Position numbers and translations under genes: made by a program. Below, piece after piece: positions 25,021 through 34,213 of a DNA stretch of 38,609 bases; within the stretch, counting starts at the first letter, position 1, and each line of letters opens with the position of its first letter. Location: NCBI GenBank assembly GCA_964528035.1, contig CAZGQY010000017.1, forward strand, positions 1 through 38,609, given 5' to 3'. The DNA comes from CAZGQY01 sp964528035. Its GTDB lineage: Bacteria > Pseudomonadota > Gammaproteobacteria > Methylococcales > UBA1147. The notes under the pieces were generated by a model. The model was given only the letters and a program-made list of their open reading frames with translations. It did not search any database and had not been told where the DNA came from.

Positions 25021-25603
25021 GCCTTAAGTAGCGCGAATACCACTACAGCCTGCGGTTATCAATCATCGCAATATTTATCCAATACGAAATCTCAAATCGG
25101 ATGAAGGCAGGAACTCATCGCGGCGTACCCGTTTATTTCCCATAAAAAATCTGGATATACCCGCTTTGCATTGCAGAATTGCACTCAATATAGGGGATTG
25201 GTGTGTAAGCGAAACGTGGTCGTCGAGCAGTCTATTAAATTGAATATGACTATTAAGTAACTGAATAGGAGTATAAATAGACCAATTTTTCTGTCGATCA
25301 AGGTTTGGAGGTAGAGAAATCCCTTTGTTAGCAGGATGAATTTCAGGGTACCGGTGCCGAAGCTGGCAATATGCGGGTCTTTAGGTTAAAGTTAAACTAA
25401 GGTGAAGTCTTTTATAAGTGAAATAAAGTAATGAAAAATATTGTAAAATTTAGACTTTATCGGGGGCTTTTCGCATTAAACGGCGTATTCTCGGAGAGCC
25501 TTTAAGCTTTGTTCATCGGATATTCAGTTGAGCAACGTTAGCATTTTGTATTAGCGGTATCGACAAGTCGCTTAATCTTAATAAATTCAGGAGGGGATTC
25601 ACT
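25021..25603. other. Gene-free stretch
   Basis: About 580 bp between the cytochrome and the lipoprotein gene. I see no convincing reading frame, RNA gene or strong hairpin. The last part presumably holds the promoter of the lipoprotein gene. Confidence 0.35.
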
Positions 25604-26194
25604 ATGAGAGTTGCAAATGAAATTGTTGTTTTCTTTTTGTTTATTGCTTTATTCGCCATCACAGGATGTTCCGAAGGTACGGATACGGAAACAGAAGCAA
25701 AGCCCGATGTTTCAGCAGTAGTTTCGGATACCATCGACAATGTGACTGAGAGTGTTCAGGCCGGAGCTGAAAAAGTTGCCGAGCAGGCAGAGTCTGTGGG
25801 TGAGTCAGTGGCTGAGACAACAGAGGAAACAGTCGAAGCTGTTGACGAGTCAAGCGAAGCTGTTGTTGAGGGAATGGAAAGTGCTGAGCAAGGGGTGTTG
25901 GACGCCGCCGAAGCAGTAAAAGAAGGTGCTGAAGAGGTTAAACAAGGTATATCGGATGCAGGTGCTGCAATCGAAACTAAAATCGAATCGATAGAAGGCA
26001 CGCCCCAACCTGGATCTCTGCCTGGAGAAATGGCGGTGCAGAGTCCTACCCCTGTTGTTGATGTTCCTGCAACATCTACTGAAGCTGTGGAGCTTGCTGC
26101 ACCAACCGCCGAAAGTGTGATTGCAGATCAACCGTCCGTTGGAGAGGCTGCAGGTGAAGTAAGTATGCCACCAAGTGTACCAGTTGCACCTTAA
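25604..26194 (+). CDS. Low-complexity helical lipoprotein
   Basis: 196 residues. Clear lipoprotein signal: hydrophobic helix then FAITGCSEG, lipobox Cys at about residue 22. GGAGGGG lies about 7 nt before the ATG. Residues about 30-130 are a long run of near-11-residue amphipathic units rich in Ala, Glu and Val (ESVAETTEETVEAVDESSEA, AAEAVKEGAEEVKQGI), like LEA or apolipoprotein-type helices. The last about 65 residues are Pro/Ala/Val rich and probably disordered. It likely forms an elongated acidic helix on the envelope. No family recognised; the function is unknown. A terminator follows. Confidence 0.75.
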   Translation: MRVANEIVVFFLFIALFAITGCSEGTDTETEAKPDVSAVVSDTIDNVTESVQAGAEKVAEQAESVGESVAETTEETVEAVDESSEAVVEGMESAEQGVLDAAEAVKEGAEEVKQGISDAGAAIETKIESIEGTPQPGSLPGEMAVQSPTPVVDVPATSTEAVELAAPTAESVIADQPSVGEAAGEVSMPPSVPVAP

Positions 26195-26312
26195 AAAGCT
26201 GTATATTTTATCGATTCAGTGTGTCTGAGTAGATTAATTATAATTTTGTCCTGTGCAACAGGGATGTTGTACAGGATGTATCGCAGGACATTCTTAGAAT
26301 CAACGTTTATCT

Positions 26313-26337
26313 GCCCGTAACGGGCGCTTTCCTTTTC
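26313..26337 (+). terminator. Intrinsic terminator after the lipoprotein gene
   Basis: GCCCG, loop TAA, CGGGC (26313-26325) followed by GCTTTCCTTTTC. The GC-rich stem plus pyrimidine-rich tail, about 120 bp after the stop codon, fits a rho-independent terminator, although the T-run is interrupted. Confidence 0.55.
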
Positions 26338-26694
26338 GGATGGCTCCATTTCATTAGTACTCGCTTCGGGTTAAGACTCAGCGTGGATAATTCAGGATAA
26401 TTTTTTCGGTATCTGTTGTTAGGTTCCATGCCCCGGATATTTTACTTATTGCACCCGCGTCACAAAGCGATTTCGACGTTCCTGAATATTTTCAAGTAGT
26501 TGAGTTCAAAAGCTTGTAGAATAATGATATTCGGACTCTGCGAAAAAATTTAACCTCCATATAAAGCCAGTATATTCGAATGACAGGTAAAACACGAGAT
26601 CGAAATGAGAATTTGAAGGATATCAGCGACCACTCAAACCAGAGGTGATGTGATTGAATTTTGTGATTATAAAGGGTTCGCCAGGAGATGGTTG

Positions 26695-27210
26695 ATGGTT
26701 CTTAAGTTAAAAAATATTTCTGGCGATTGCGTATTTTCTTTTTTCGTGAGTCCTGTTGGCAAGCTGGCAATCATTGTTTCCGATGCAGGGTTACACTCCA
26801 TCGTTTGGCCAGAACTACTTAAAGATCGAGGCATGAAAGAGTTGTTGGCTGAGCGTAAAATGACGAATTCGCATCCAGTTTGTAAGCAGGTTATTTCTCA
26901 GCTGGATGAATACTTTTATGCAAACCGAAGCACTTTTGATATTCCGTTAGTCCTTAATGGAACCCAGTTTCAAAATGCAGCCTGGAAATCTCTTCAAAGC
27001 ATTCCATATGGAAAAACTGTGAGCTATGAAGAACAAGCGATCCTGATTGGCGGCAAAGAAAAAGTTCGTGCCGTAGGGCGTGCTAACGGCATGAATCCAA
27101 TTCCCATTATTATCCCTTGTCATCGGGTTATAGGCAAAGATGGTTCTTTAACCGGTTTTGGCGGCGGGCTGGCAAGCAAGGCATTTCTGCTTGATCTGGA
27201 AGCTGGGTAA
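26695..27210 (+). CDS. ogt: Methylated-DNA--protein-cysteine methyltransferase
   Basis: 171 residues from the ATG at 26695, preferred because AGGAG lies 7 nt upstream; a GTG at 26650 in frame gives a 15-residue extension. The N-terminal domain (SPVGKLAIIVSDAGLHSIVW) and the C-terminal catalytic domain (FQNAAWKSLQSIPYGKTVSY, RAVGRANGMNPIPIIIPCHR) are both complete. The acceptor Cys is in PCHRV (Cys142 from this start). The enzyme removes alkyl groups from O6 of guanine in a suicide reaction. Stands alone; converges with the di-heme cytochrome gene. Confidence 0.93.
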   Translation: MVLKLKNISGDCVFSFFVSPVGKLAIIVSDAGLHSIVWPELLKDRGMKELLAERKMTNSHPVCKQVISQLDEYFYANRSTFDIPLVLNGTQFQNAAWKSLQSIPYGKTVSYEEQAILIGGKEKVRAVGRANGMNPIPIIIPCHRVIGKDGSLTGFGGGLASKAFLLDLEAG

Positions 27211-27342
27211 CCGATTAATTGTGATATTTGCAGGTAAACCGGGGATCCATTTCCATGACCTGCATCGATGCCGCTAACCTGAATTCTATTCTCGACTTGT
27301 CTTTAACAGCTCAGATTTTCTTGTTTTTTAAACGCGGAGTCT

Positions 27343-29502
27343 CTAAATCGATTTAATGTAGGTTAATATTGCGTTACATTCGTCGTCGTTAAATTTCGGG
27401 CCGATGACGCCCTTGTCCTGTTTCGAATAATGTTTGTTTGTGTCATAGGCATCGCTAAAGCTATGTCCACTGTTGCTGTTTCCCGCGATTGAGGTGTCCA
27501 ATATAAAGAAACCGTCATCGGTATATAGCTGATTATTATCTTTGTATTCCGCTGCTTCTTCGGCGAAGTTTTCAGGTTGTTTGAGACCAACATTCACAGG
27601 ATCAAAGTCAATATTACCCAGTTGCACAAAGTTTGGTCGTTGATCTGCAGACAGGCAGATTAAGTCTCTTATTGTCGCAACTGAGCCATTGTGTAAAAAT
27701 GGCGCTGTTGCCCAGACACCGTTCAGTGGTCTGGCTTTATATCCATTACCTTCCTGCAGACAATTCGGTCGCCCACCTTCAAATGCATCAATTAATTTAG
27801 TGTCCGTGATACCGTTTTCAACAAACCAGGCGTCGATGGTTTGTTGAACCATTGCGCCTAAGGCAAGGCCAAAATTAATTTCTCCACCGTCTTTAACCTC
27901 GACATTGTCAATCAAATCAACAGCATTGTTTTCGCCGAATAGCTGATTCTCATAGATCTGAACCGGGTTTTGTCCGCATACAGCTTTGTCGATTCCCAGA
28001 CCATCTTCAATTTGAACAATGGGTCCATTTGCTTTACCTGCGGTATTAATTGTCCGTGTGACCAGGACATTGGCCTGGGCAGGGTCGGTTCCAATCTGTT
28101 TTTCCGGTATGATCTTCAGATCCAGGACTTTTTCCTTGGTGGATTTCCATTTTCCGTTTTGTAGAAATTTGATTGGCGAAAAGTATTTGGCCAGTCCGGC
28201 GTCACCGATGACAGGTAAATGACAGGATTGGCATCGTTGTTCGTACAAAGTTTTACCCTGGATGTATGTTGCGTCCGCGGTATTTATCTTGGTCAGAAAC
28301 CAGGAAGGTGCAGTCAATCCTTCGTTAAATTGCTCTCCCTTTAGGAAATCTTCGATCCACACCAGATTTGCCATGGGAATAGATGAATCGTAACGATTGT
28401 GATTTTTAGGTGAGGTCATACTAATTTTGGCGTTGACCCCCATGGCTTCACCGGCATTACGAACTAAGGGTCTCATTATCGAGGCGTCGTATTGTACCCA
28501 TTTGAACCATGGTGCGGTCCAAAGGTGAGGGTAATTTACCGGTGCATCAATGGGTTGGTAATTCTTGCGAATACCTACATTCTTTGAAAATACCTGATTT
28601 CCAATACGATTTAAGGCATCCAGGCGGCTAAAACCTTCCTGGACTTCGACAATATCGGCTACTTTTTGCAATTCAGTAATAACATTGCCAAGGTTTTCAG
28701 CCAGTGCCAGTTTTGATTGTGCATTGTATTGGGTGCCGAGTACATTTCTGGCGAATCGGTCAAAACGGCCATCAAAAAAAGGAATTTTACTTGAAAGAAC
28801 AGTTTGGCCTAATGTCGCTCCAAGTGCAGCGGTCAGTTGGCCCAGGTCTGTTGTCGCTGGGGCGCCTTCAATAATATATTCTGTTGCTGCATCTCCTTCT
28901 CCATATACAAAATGACCAGTATGGCAGGCAGGACAACTGAAACCAATGCCTTCGGTTTTTGTTGTGTAGCCCGGAAATTTGAGTGAAGGTGATTTTGCGA
29001 AGCCGATGGGTAATCCATCCGGATTAAATACAGGGTGGGGCTCGCTGCGAATAAATCCAAAACGCAACAGGTATTCGTTGTCACTAAAACCACCTGTTTT
29101 GATGAACAACAGGTTTTTTAGCAGGAAAGACCAGATTGATGAATCCGGTCTTTCCAGATGAATAAACCAACTGTAGGGGACTTGTAAAGTCGCTGTACCC
29201 TGGGAGATATGGTGATATTTCCTGGTATCTTCACTGACTTTATTTTGAGTCCCGCCCCAGTTTTGATCTGGCCAGTACTGTTTTAGCCATTTGCCCTCGT
29301 TGTTGACTACTTGCAATTCAGGCAGGTTAGGAGGGGTTAATGCTTCAACAATACTCTTTAGTGTGGTACTCGATAGGACTGTCAGGAGCAAAATTACCAG
29401 TACGACTATTACTATGTTTTTATAATTCGGGCCAAAGTTGCGGTTTCTATAACGGTTCCTATAGAGAAAATTATGCAGCTTTGTTTGAAAAGTCGTGCTC
29501 AT
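27343..29502 (-). CDS. RoxA/MauG-type di-heme c-type cytochrome, membrane anchored
   Basis: 719 residues. A basic N-terminus and one hydrophobic helix (about 28-50, NIVIVVLVILLLTVL) suggest a membrane anchor or long signal. Heme sites are CPACH (190-194) and CQSCH (424-428), with wide spacing. The late motif PLNGVWATAPFLHNGSV (592-608) is characteristic of the rubber oxygenase RoxA / MauG / cytochrome c peroxidase superfamily; the length and first-heme position are close to RoxA. Characterised relatives cleave polyisoprene or oxygenate unsaturated fatty acids (the Pseudomonas 10S-dioxygenase/diol synthase pair is also di-heme). The gene is 256 bp downstream of a lipoxygenase on the same strand, which favours a lipid substrate here. 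GGAGGG precedes the start. Confidence 0.85.
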   Translation of the reverse strand: MSTTFQTKLHNFLYRNRYRNRNFGPNYKNIVIVVLVILLLTVLSSTTLKSIVEALTPPNLPELQVVNNEGKWLKQYWPDQNWGGTQNKVSEDTRKYHHISQGTATLQVPYSWFIHLERPDSSIWSFLLKNLLFIKTGGFSDNEYLLRFGFIRSEPHPVFNPDGLPIGFAKSPSLKFPGYTTKTEGIGFSCPACHTGHFVYGEGDAATEYIIEGAPATTDLGQLTAALGATLGQTVLSSKIPFFDGRFDRFARNVLGTQYNAQSKLALAENLGNVITELQKVADIVEVQEGFSRLDALNRIGNQVFSKNVGIRKNYQPIDAPVNYPHLWTAPWFKWVQYDASIMRPLVRNAGEAMGVNAKISMTSPKNHNRYDSSIPMANLVWIEDFLKGEQFNEGLTAPSWFLTKINTADATYIQGKTLYEQRCQSCHLPVIGDAGLAKYFSPIKFLQNGKWKSTKEKVLDLKIIPEKQIGTDPAQANVLVTRTINTAGKANGPIVQIEDGLGIDKAVCGQNPVQIYENQLFGENNAVDLIDNVEVKDGGEINFGLALGAMVQQTIDAWFVENGITDTKLIDAFEGGRPNCLQEGNGYKARPLNGVWATAPFLHNGSVATIRDLICLSADQRPNFVQLGNIDFDPVNVGLKQPENFAEEAAEYKDNNQLYTDDGFFILDTSIAGNSNSGHSFSDAYDTNKHYSKQDKGVIGPKFNDDECNAILTYIKSI

Positions 29503-29758
29503 AAAACTAACCCTCCGAAAATTTCAGTGTCATTTTTGAATAAATATTTAAATCAATGGCATAAATATTAGTAATTATTTAGCGACAATTTTATTGTCAG
29601 TGTAACTTTATGATTGTTCAGGTTTCTTCAGCTGGATTATTGTAGTAGAGATACATGGATATACTTGTGTGCCCCGAACAATCAATAGTTTACTCTCTGA
29701 CCACGATATTCGTTGAGTAGAAAGTACATTTAACTAAATATAGGGGGTAGATAGTCGT

Positions 29759-31429
29759 TTACACCGTTACGCTATTAGGTATGTGACTCGGATTCATATA
29801 GGGGTATTGATCTTCGCTTTGACTGTATTTTTTTTGATGTGCCGCAGAAATTTCCTCGAGCTTTGCCTGATATTTCCCAATAACAAAATTTGTTTGTTCA
29901 TCGAACATTTCTGGGTCGTATTCTCCGATCCGATTAACTTTAAAATTTACTGCGTAATAGATAAATGCCTGTTGAAAGGCCATTTTAAAGCGTGGGAAAA
30001 ATGGCATCAGGTCTTTTTCTGACGAATTTGGTTTCACCAATGGGTCTGTCGATTGATACAGAGAAAGTGGCATATTCGGTACAAACTGGGCGTACTGAAA
30101 CTGAGGATAATGAATTGACGAATGGTGGGCAGTCGCTGTAAAAATAATATGTCCAAATATTTCCACCACTTCGGAAATCGTTGAAAAACGGGCAGGAAAA
30201 TCGTTTAGTCCACAGTTTCCGTCTTTTCGACTGCCAGCCAGCTCTTTCGCCCAGGCTTGTAACTCATAATCGTCGCTTACATCCTGATCGTTGTCGTAGT
30301 AAAGGCTCACATATTCTTTAACAAATTCATGAATGGCGTCCCATATCGGTCGGCCATCGTCCCTGTACGGATAATTTAATTTGGGATTTTCCACAAATCG
30401 ATTCTTCATGTCATTGGGAAAAGCGCGGTCACGAAATTTAAAATTACTCATGCCTTCCGCCATAAATTTTACCAGTGCCTTATTATCAGGGGGAAACATG
30501 GTGCCATACCTGGGGATTTTGCCGTCTTTTTCCGGTTCGTAGAGTGGGTGGACGTTTACGCTAAGTGTATATTGCAGATGTGGATCGAGTAGTGCCAACA
30601 AAGGGTGGTTGAATCCCAGCTGACGGTAAGTCACCATGATAATGGATTCCATTACATAATGGATTTGTGTGGCGTGGGTCCATAATTCATGTACCGTTCC
30701 ATCGGCAGCCTGAATGCACGTGCGTGCCAGTTTCCATTGCTGTTTGTCATCCGGAGTAATAACAGGGTTTTCCGTGTTGCTATCCCGGGTTACGTCTAAT
30801 TGTATGGCCAGAGGTCGCAGGTTACCATCGTCTTGCAGGTAGAATAGAGCAATGGGTGCGGTCAGGTGTTTTTGATGGCTGTTTACAATACCCAGATTTT
30901 CAGTGACCGGTTTGAGCATGGAATAATTAATCATGTACAAACGTTGATCCTCAAAGGCATTGTCGAAGGCTTGCTTGCTGATGGGTAATTGAGCTTGTTT
31001 TACTTTGAATGTATCTGGTAATGGATTTTGGCTGTTTACACCCTGGATCATCACAGGGTTTGCGCCTGCTACGCATTGACGGGCAAAATACAGATCGTTC
31101 CAGAAGTCCGTTAGTAGCACTGGATCTGGAAATTGCGACTGGGCGAACAAGTTATAATCGTCCAGGCTTTCGAAGGGTTTTCCCAATACACCGAATTTAA
31201 TGAATTTGCATAACAGTCCCGGCAGACTTGGAATTAAAGTGGCGGCGCGCAGAAGAGATTTAATCCGATAATAACAGCCCGCTTTTTCAGATTTTGGTAA
31301 CTTGTTTATGGTGGCGATAGTGCCGTTGTACGTTAGGCTGAAAGCATACTCCTGACGTAATTTCTGTAAACATTCTTCGCGTAGCGCTTTCTGCGAATCG
31401 TATTGGGGCAAGGTTAATACGGTGGACAT
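29759..31429 (-). CDS. Lipoxygenase
   Basis: 556 residues, lacking the N-terminal PLAT domain of eukaryotic enzymes, as in other bacterial lipoxygenases. The metal motif HELWTHATQIHYVMES gives His252 and His257 (equivalent to soybean His499/His504). AHHSSIHYPQF gives His436 and, at the fourth position, His440 where plants have Asn. The protein ends PNSVTV, so the C-terminal carboxylate ligand is Val556 rather than the usual Ile. Other landmarks are FARQCVAGANPVMIQ, YRQLGFNHPLLALLDPH and FVPNMPLSLY. Lipoxygenases add O2 to cis,cis-1,4-pentadiene fatty acids to give hydroperoxides. No signal peptide is seen. Divergent from a phospholipase-like gene and followed by a di-heme oxygenase-like gene. 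GGAG precedes the ATG. Confidence 0.93.
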   Translation of the reverse strand: MSTVLTLPQYDSQKALREECLQKLRQEYAFSLTYNGTIATINKLPKSEKAGCYYRIKSLLRAATLIPSLPGLLCKFIKFGVLGKPFESLDDYNLFAQSQFPDPVLLTDFWNDLYFARQCVAGANPVMIQGVNSQNPLPDTFKVKQAQLPISKQAFDNAFEDQRLYMINYSMLKPVTENLGIVNSHQKHLTAPIALFYLQDDGNLRPLAIQLDVTRDSNTENPVITPDDKQQWKLARTCIQAADGTVHELWTHATQIHYVMESIIMVTYRQLGFNHPLLALLDPHLQYTLSVNVHPLYEPEKDGKIPRYGTMFPPDNKALVKFMAEGMSNFKFRDRAFPNDMKNRFVENPKLNYPYRDDGRPIWDAIHEFVKEYVSLYYDNDQDVSDDYELQAWAKELAGSRKDGNCGLNDFPARFSTISEVVEIFGHIIFTATAHHSSIHYPQFQYAQFVPNMPLSLYQSTDPLVKPNSSEKDLMPFFPRFKMAFQQAFIYYAVNFKVNRIGEYDPEMFDEQTNFVIGKYQAKLEEISAAHQKKYSQSEDQYPYMNPSHIPNSVTV

Positions 31430-31805
31430 GGCTACTCCATCAGTTTCAATTCCAAATGTATTTATTTAGCGGGTATAAACTGGAACAATCAATGACTCGT
31501 ACCCTCTTTATAAATTAACACTGAATAGATACTTGCAAAATATATTTAGTTTGACAAAACAAAGCAAATATATAAAAACTATTTTTATTCTGTAAACGGC
31601 TACAACAGAAATGTACTGTGGGTGGGATTAGTTGTCAATCACGATTATGGTCGATCAGTAAAAAGTTCGATACTATAGTTGATAATCAATTTTATAGGTT
31701 ACAATTTTTATTTACTATATTATCGATAACTGAGCGAATCTCTGAGTGCATACTCTTCAGATTCTGAGAGCGAAATAGGTACTTGGGGAATATTAGGGAG
31801 CAACT
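31430..31805. promoter_or_regulatory. Divergent promoter region of the lipoxygenase and acyl hydrolase genes
   Basis: 376 bp, very AT-rich near the middle. Two short perfect palindromes stand out: TTGATAATCAA (31679-31689) and TTATCGATAA (31720-31729), about 40 bp apart. They could be operator sites for a shared regulator of both directions. TTGATAATCAA has the FNR half-sites but a one-base spacer rather than four, so I do not call an FNR box. Confidence 0.4.
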
Positions 31806-33782
31806 ATGAGTTTATTTGGAAAAAGCGATTTCAAAGCCCGGTTATTCTTGTCAGATAACCAGGAACGAACAGTGTCAAGTTTTATTGGAGATTCTCATGC
31901 CACACCCGGTAATGTCGGTGTTTGTTTGTCTGGAGGTGGTTCACGTGCTTTGACTTGTGGCATGGGCCAGTTACGCGCTTTAAAAGAATTACAGGTGAAC
32001 GGTAAAAGTCTGCTTGGACAGGTTAAGGCGGTGTCGACAGTTTCCGGCGGTTCGTGGGTTGGTGTGCCGTTTTTATATCTTGATGAAGAAACCAGTGATG
32101 ACGATTATTTGAACCGCTATGTCGAGGATCAAAGCCGGCTGGTTGCCACTAAAACTGGTGGACATGATTTATCAGAAACACTGGACGAATTTCCTCCGAA
32201 CAATATTGGCCAGGGTCCAGCCGAACGTTCGTTTTCTCCGCTTGTCCTTGCATTCTGTGCCCTGATTCTACATAAATTATATAAAGTGCCTGCAGATATG
32301 TTATGGCAAACACTCGTGGGCACACATATTCTCAAGCCTTATGAACTGTATAATCCGAGCCTCCTGGGTAAAAAACCAACAACATTTTTTTCGTATGATC
32401 TGGAAACATTAAATCGAGATATTCTGGATCAGAACCCGGATCTTAGAGATGAAATCGGGCACTTATATGTGAACGCAGATGCTCAGCGAGTTCACCGTCC
32501 GTTTTTGATTTGTAATATGTCTATGTTTGTGAGTTTACCGGGATATCCAGACAAATTTTTAGTTCCGGTACAGGTAACGCCTTTTTTTACTGGGGTGGTT
32601 GGAGATCCAAAGGGTGCAGTCGATGCGAATAACCAATTCGTTGGCGGCGGGGGTGTGACTTCTTTCGGCTTTAATTCACAATTACTCAGTGTCACCAACG
32701 CCAATGTTGAGCTGGAACAAAATCGATCCTGGGCTCTTGTCGATGCGGTGGGTGTAAGTAGTTCTTTTTTCGCTGAAAAAGTCAATGAAATTTTCAACGA
32801 AATGAAAAAAAATCCTTCGCTCATTAAAACCTATCGTGAAAAAAGTCAGGATGCAGTCAACACTTGGATAAATAAGATATTACCCAATAAAAAGTTTCGC
32901 CTTGCTGGCGCTGTCCTCGATGAGGTGGAACAGGGCTTCGACAAAATCGGAGCCGAATTAATATCGGATAGTGAAATAATTGATATCCTTGATGATATCG
33001 ATGACATAGTTCCGAAGTATCTTTATTGGCCAGCTAAAAGTGCCAAGCCTGATTCATCTTTAAAACCTAATAGTTTTGCGGACGGTGGTAATCTGGAGAA
33101 TACCGGCGTGGCCAGCTTATTGGCCTACCATGACATCGACAATGTTATGGCATTTGTAAACACCAGTACTCCAATGACTGAAAGCGAAAAAGGCGTACTG
33201 GATGAAAATGGTCATGAAATACCAGGCACTCGAATTTTTGTTGATTCACAAATGCCACCACTTTTCGGTTACCGACCTTATCGCGAAGGTCTGGGTTATC
33301 AGCTTTATTCAGCCGCCGATACCACGGATGCAGATGACCAGGATTTTTCGTTTAGCCAGGTGTTTGAGTCATCGGCGTTTGCGGATTTTCTTACTAAGAT
33401 GTGGACGGCTAGTGGCAACGCCGAGAAACCAGGATCAAACCAGCGGCCAGCGATTTGTGAACAAACCCTACGTGTACTCGATAACACCTGGTTTGGCGTC
33501 AAAGGCCGTGGTGGGGCAGGGGATGCTAAAGGAAAAATAAATATTGTTTGGTATTACAACAATCGTGCTCGCGATTGGTACGACCAGTTAAACGATGAAG
33601 TAAAGGACTTGCTGGGAAATTTCGACGATGCTTCATCATTTCACAATTTTCCGCACTACAGTACTCTTTCATCGCACCTAAGCGAAACGGAAATCAATTT
33701 ACTAGCCAATTATACCGCCTGGGCGGTTGCTGATTCATCAAATTCCGGTACGTTTACCCGGTTGTTTAGTGAAAGTCACTGA
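31806..33782 (+). CDS. Patatin/cPLA2-like acyl hydrolase
   Basis: 658 residues, no signal peptide. The oxyanion-hole motif is CLSGGGSRALTCGMGQLRAL (40-59). The nucleophile elbow is STVSGGSW (Ser80), closer to the cytosolic phospholipase A2 form GLSGSTW than to short bacterial patatins. The catalytic Asp is in FADGGNLENTGVASLL (Asp426), completing a Ser-Asp dyad. The large insert between the two (about 90-420) is typical of cPLA2-like proteins. Such enzymes release fatty acids from phospholipids. Divergent neighbour of the lipoxygenase, so release of its substrate is a reasonable role. AGGGAG lies 6 nt before the ATG. The specific lipid is unknown. Confidence 0.85.
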   Translation: MSLFGKSDFKARLFLSDNQERTVSSFIGDSHATPGNVGVCLSGGGSRALTCGMGQLRALKELQVNGKSLLGQVKAVSTVSGGSWVGVPFLYLDEETSDDDYLNRYVEDQSRLVATKTGGHDLSETLDEFPPNNIGQGPAERSFSPLVLAFCALILHKLYKVPADMLWQTLVGTHILKPYELYNPSLLGKKPTTFFSYDLETLNRDILDQNPDLRDEIGHLYVNADAQRVHRPFLICNMSMFVSLPGYPDKFLVPVQVTPFFTGVVGDPKGAVDANNQFVGGGGVTSFGFNSQLLSVTNANVELEQNRSWALVDAVGVSSSFFAEKVNEIFNEMKKNPSLIKTYREKSQDAVNTWINKILPNKKFRLAGAVLDEVEQGFDKIGAELISDSEIIDILDDIDDIVPKYLYWPAKSAKPDSSLKPNSFADGGNLENTGVASLLAYHDIDNVMAFVNTSTPMTESEKGVLDENGHEIPGTRIFVDSQMPPLFGYRPYREGLGYQLYSAADTTDADDQDFSFSQVFESSAFADFLTKMWTASGNAEKPGSNQRPAICEQTLRVLDNTWFGVKGRGGAGDAKGKINIVWYYNNRARDWYDQLNDEVKDLLGNFDDASSFHNFPHYSTLSSHLSETEINLLANYTAWAVADSSNSGTFTRLFSESH

Positions 33783-33816
33783 ATGAATGAGTGATTTATT
33801 GATTAAGAGTAACTAC

Positions 33817-34100
33817 TTGCCCCCTATCGAAACAGCCCTCTATGGGGGATCTCTGGAGGAAGTGTATGCGGCAGGAAAGCCGCAATAAGGTCAAAGAGTC
33901 TTTACCCATATGCGAGTGATGATGAGCCTGAGGATTATCACTTTGAACTTTGGGAAAATCAGAAAAAACAGTTTCATGGACAAAGTCGGTCGGCGGACGG
34001 CATCGAGCTGCCTGTGTATAGGTTTCATCAGGCGGCTGCGTATCATCGATACTATGTGCTGAAAGATTTGCTGCCCAGGTATAGATTGGCCGTAATTTGA
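33817..34100 (+). pseudogene. Possible frameshifted gene remnant
   Basis: Two plus-strand frames in succession read like protein. LPPIETALYGGSLEEVYAAG ends at a stop near 33888. A +1-shifted frame then runs from about 33890 to 34100 (SLYPYASDDEPEDYHFELWE ... YHRYYVLKDLLPRY). There is no start codon for the second part. I do not recognise the family. It may be the remains of a short gene disrupted by frameshift between the lipid cluster and the cassette region. Confidence 0.3.
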
Positions 34101-34213
34101 GTGTAGGGGTATAGATTTAGGCGTCAGGTTGTACTTCAGAACTTCTGATTTAACGTGAAATAACTTGAAACGAAATTAGGCTATTTCGAGCTTTATTTAT
34201 GGATAAATACACT

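Noticed and set aside
27343..29502. Ordinary cytochrome c peroxidase
   Set aside because: Length of 719 residues, wide heme spacing and the PLNGVWATAPFLHNGS motif fit RoxA/MauG-type oxygenases better than the about 330-residue CcpA peroxidases.
31679..31689. FNR-type site TTGATAATCAA before the lipoxygenase
   Set aside because: Half-sites are separated by one base; FNR needs four between TTGAT and ATCAA.
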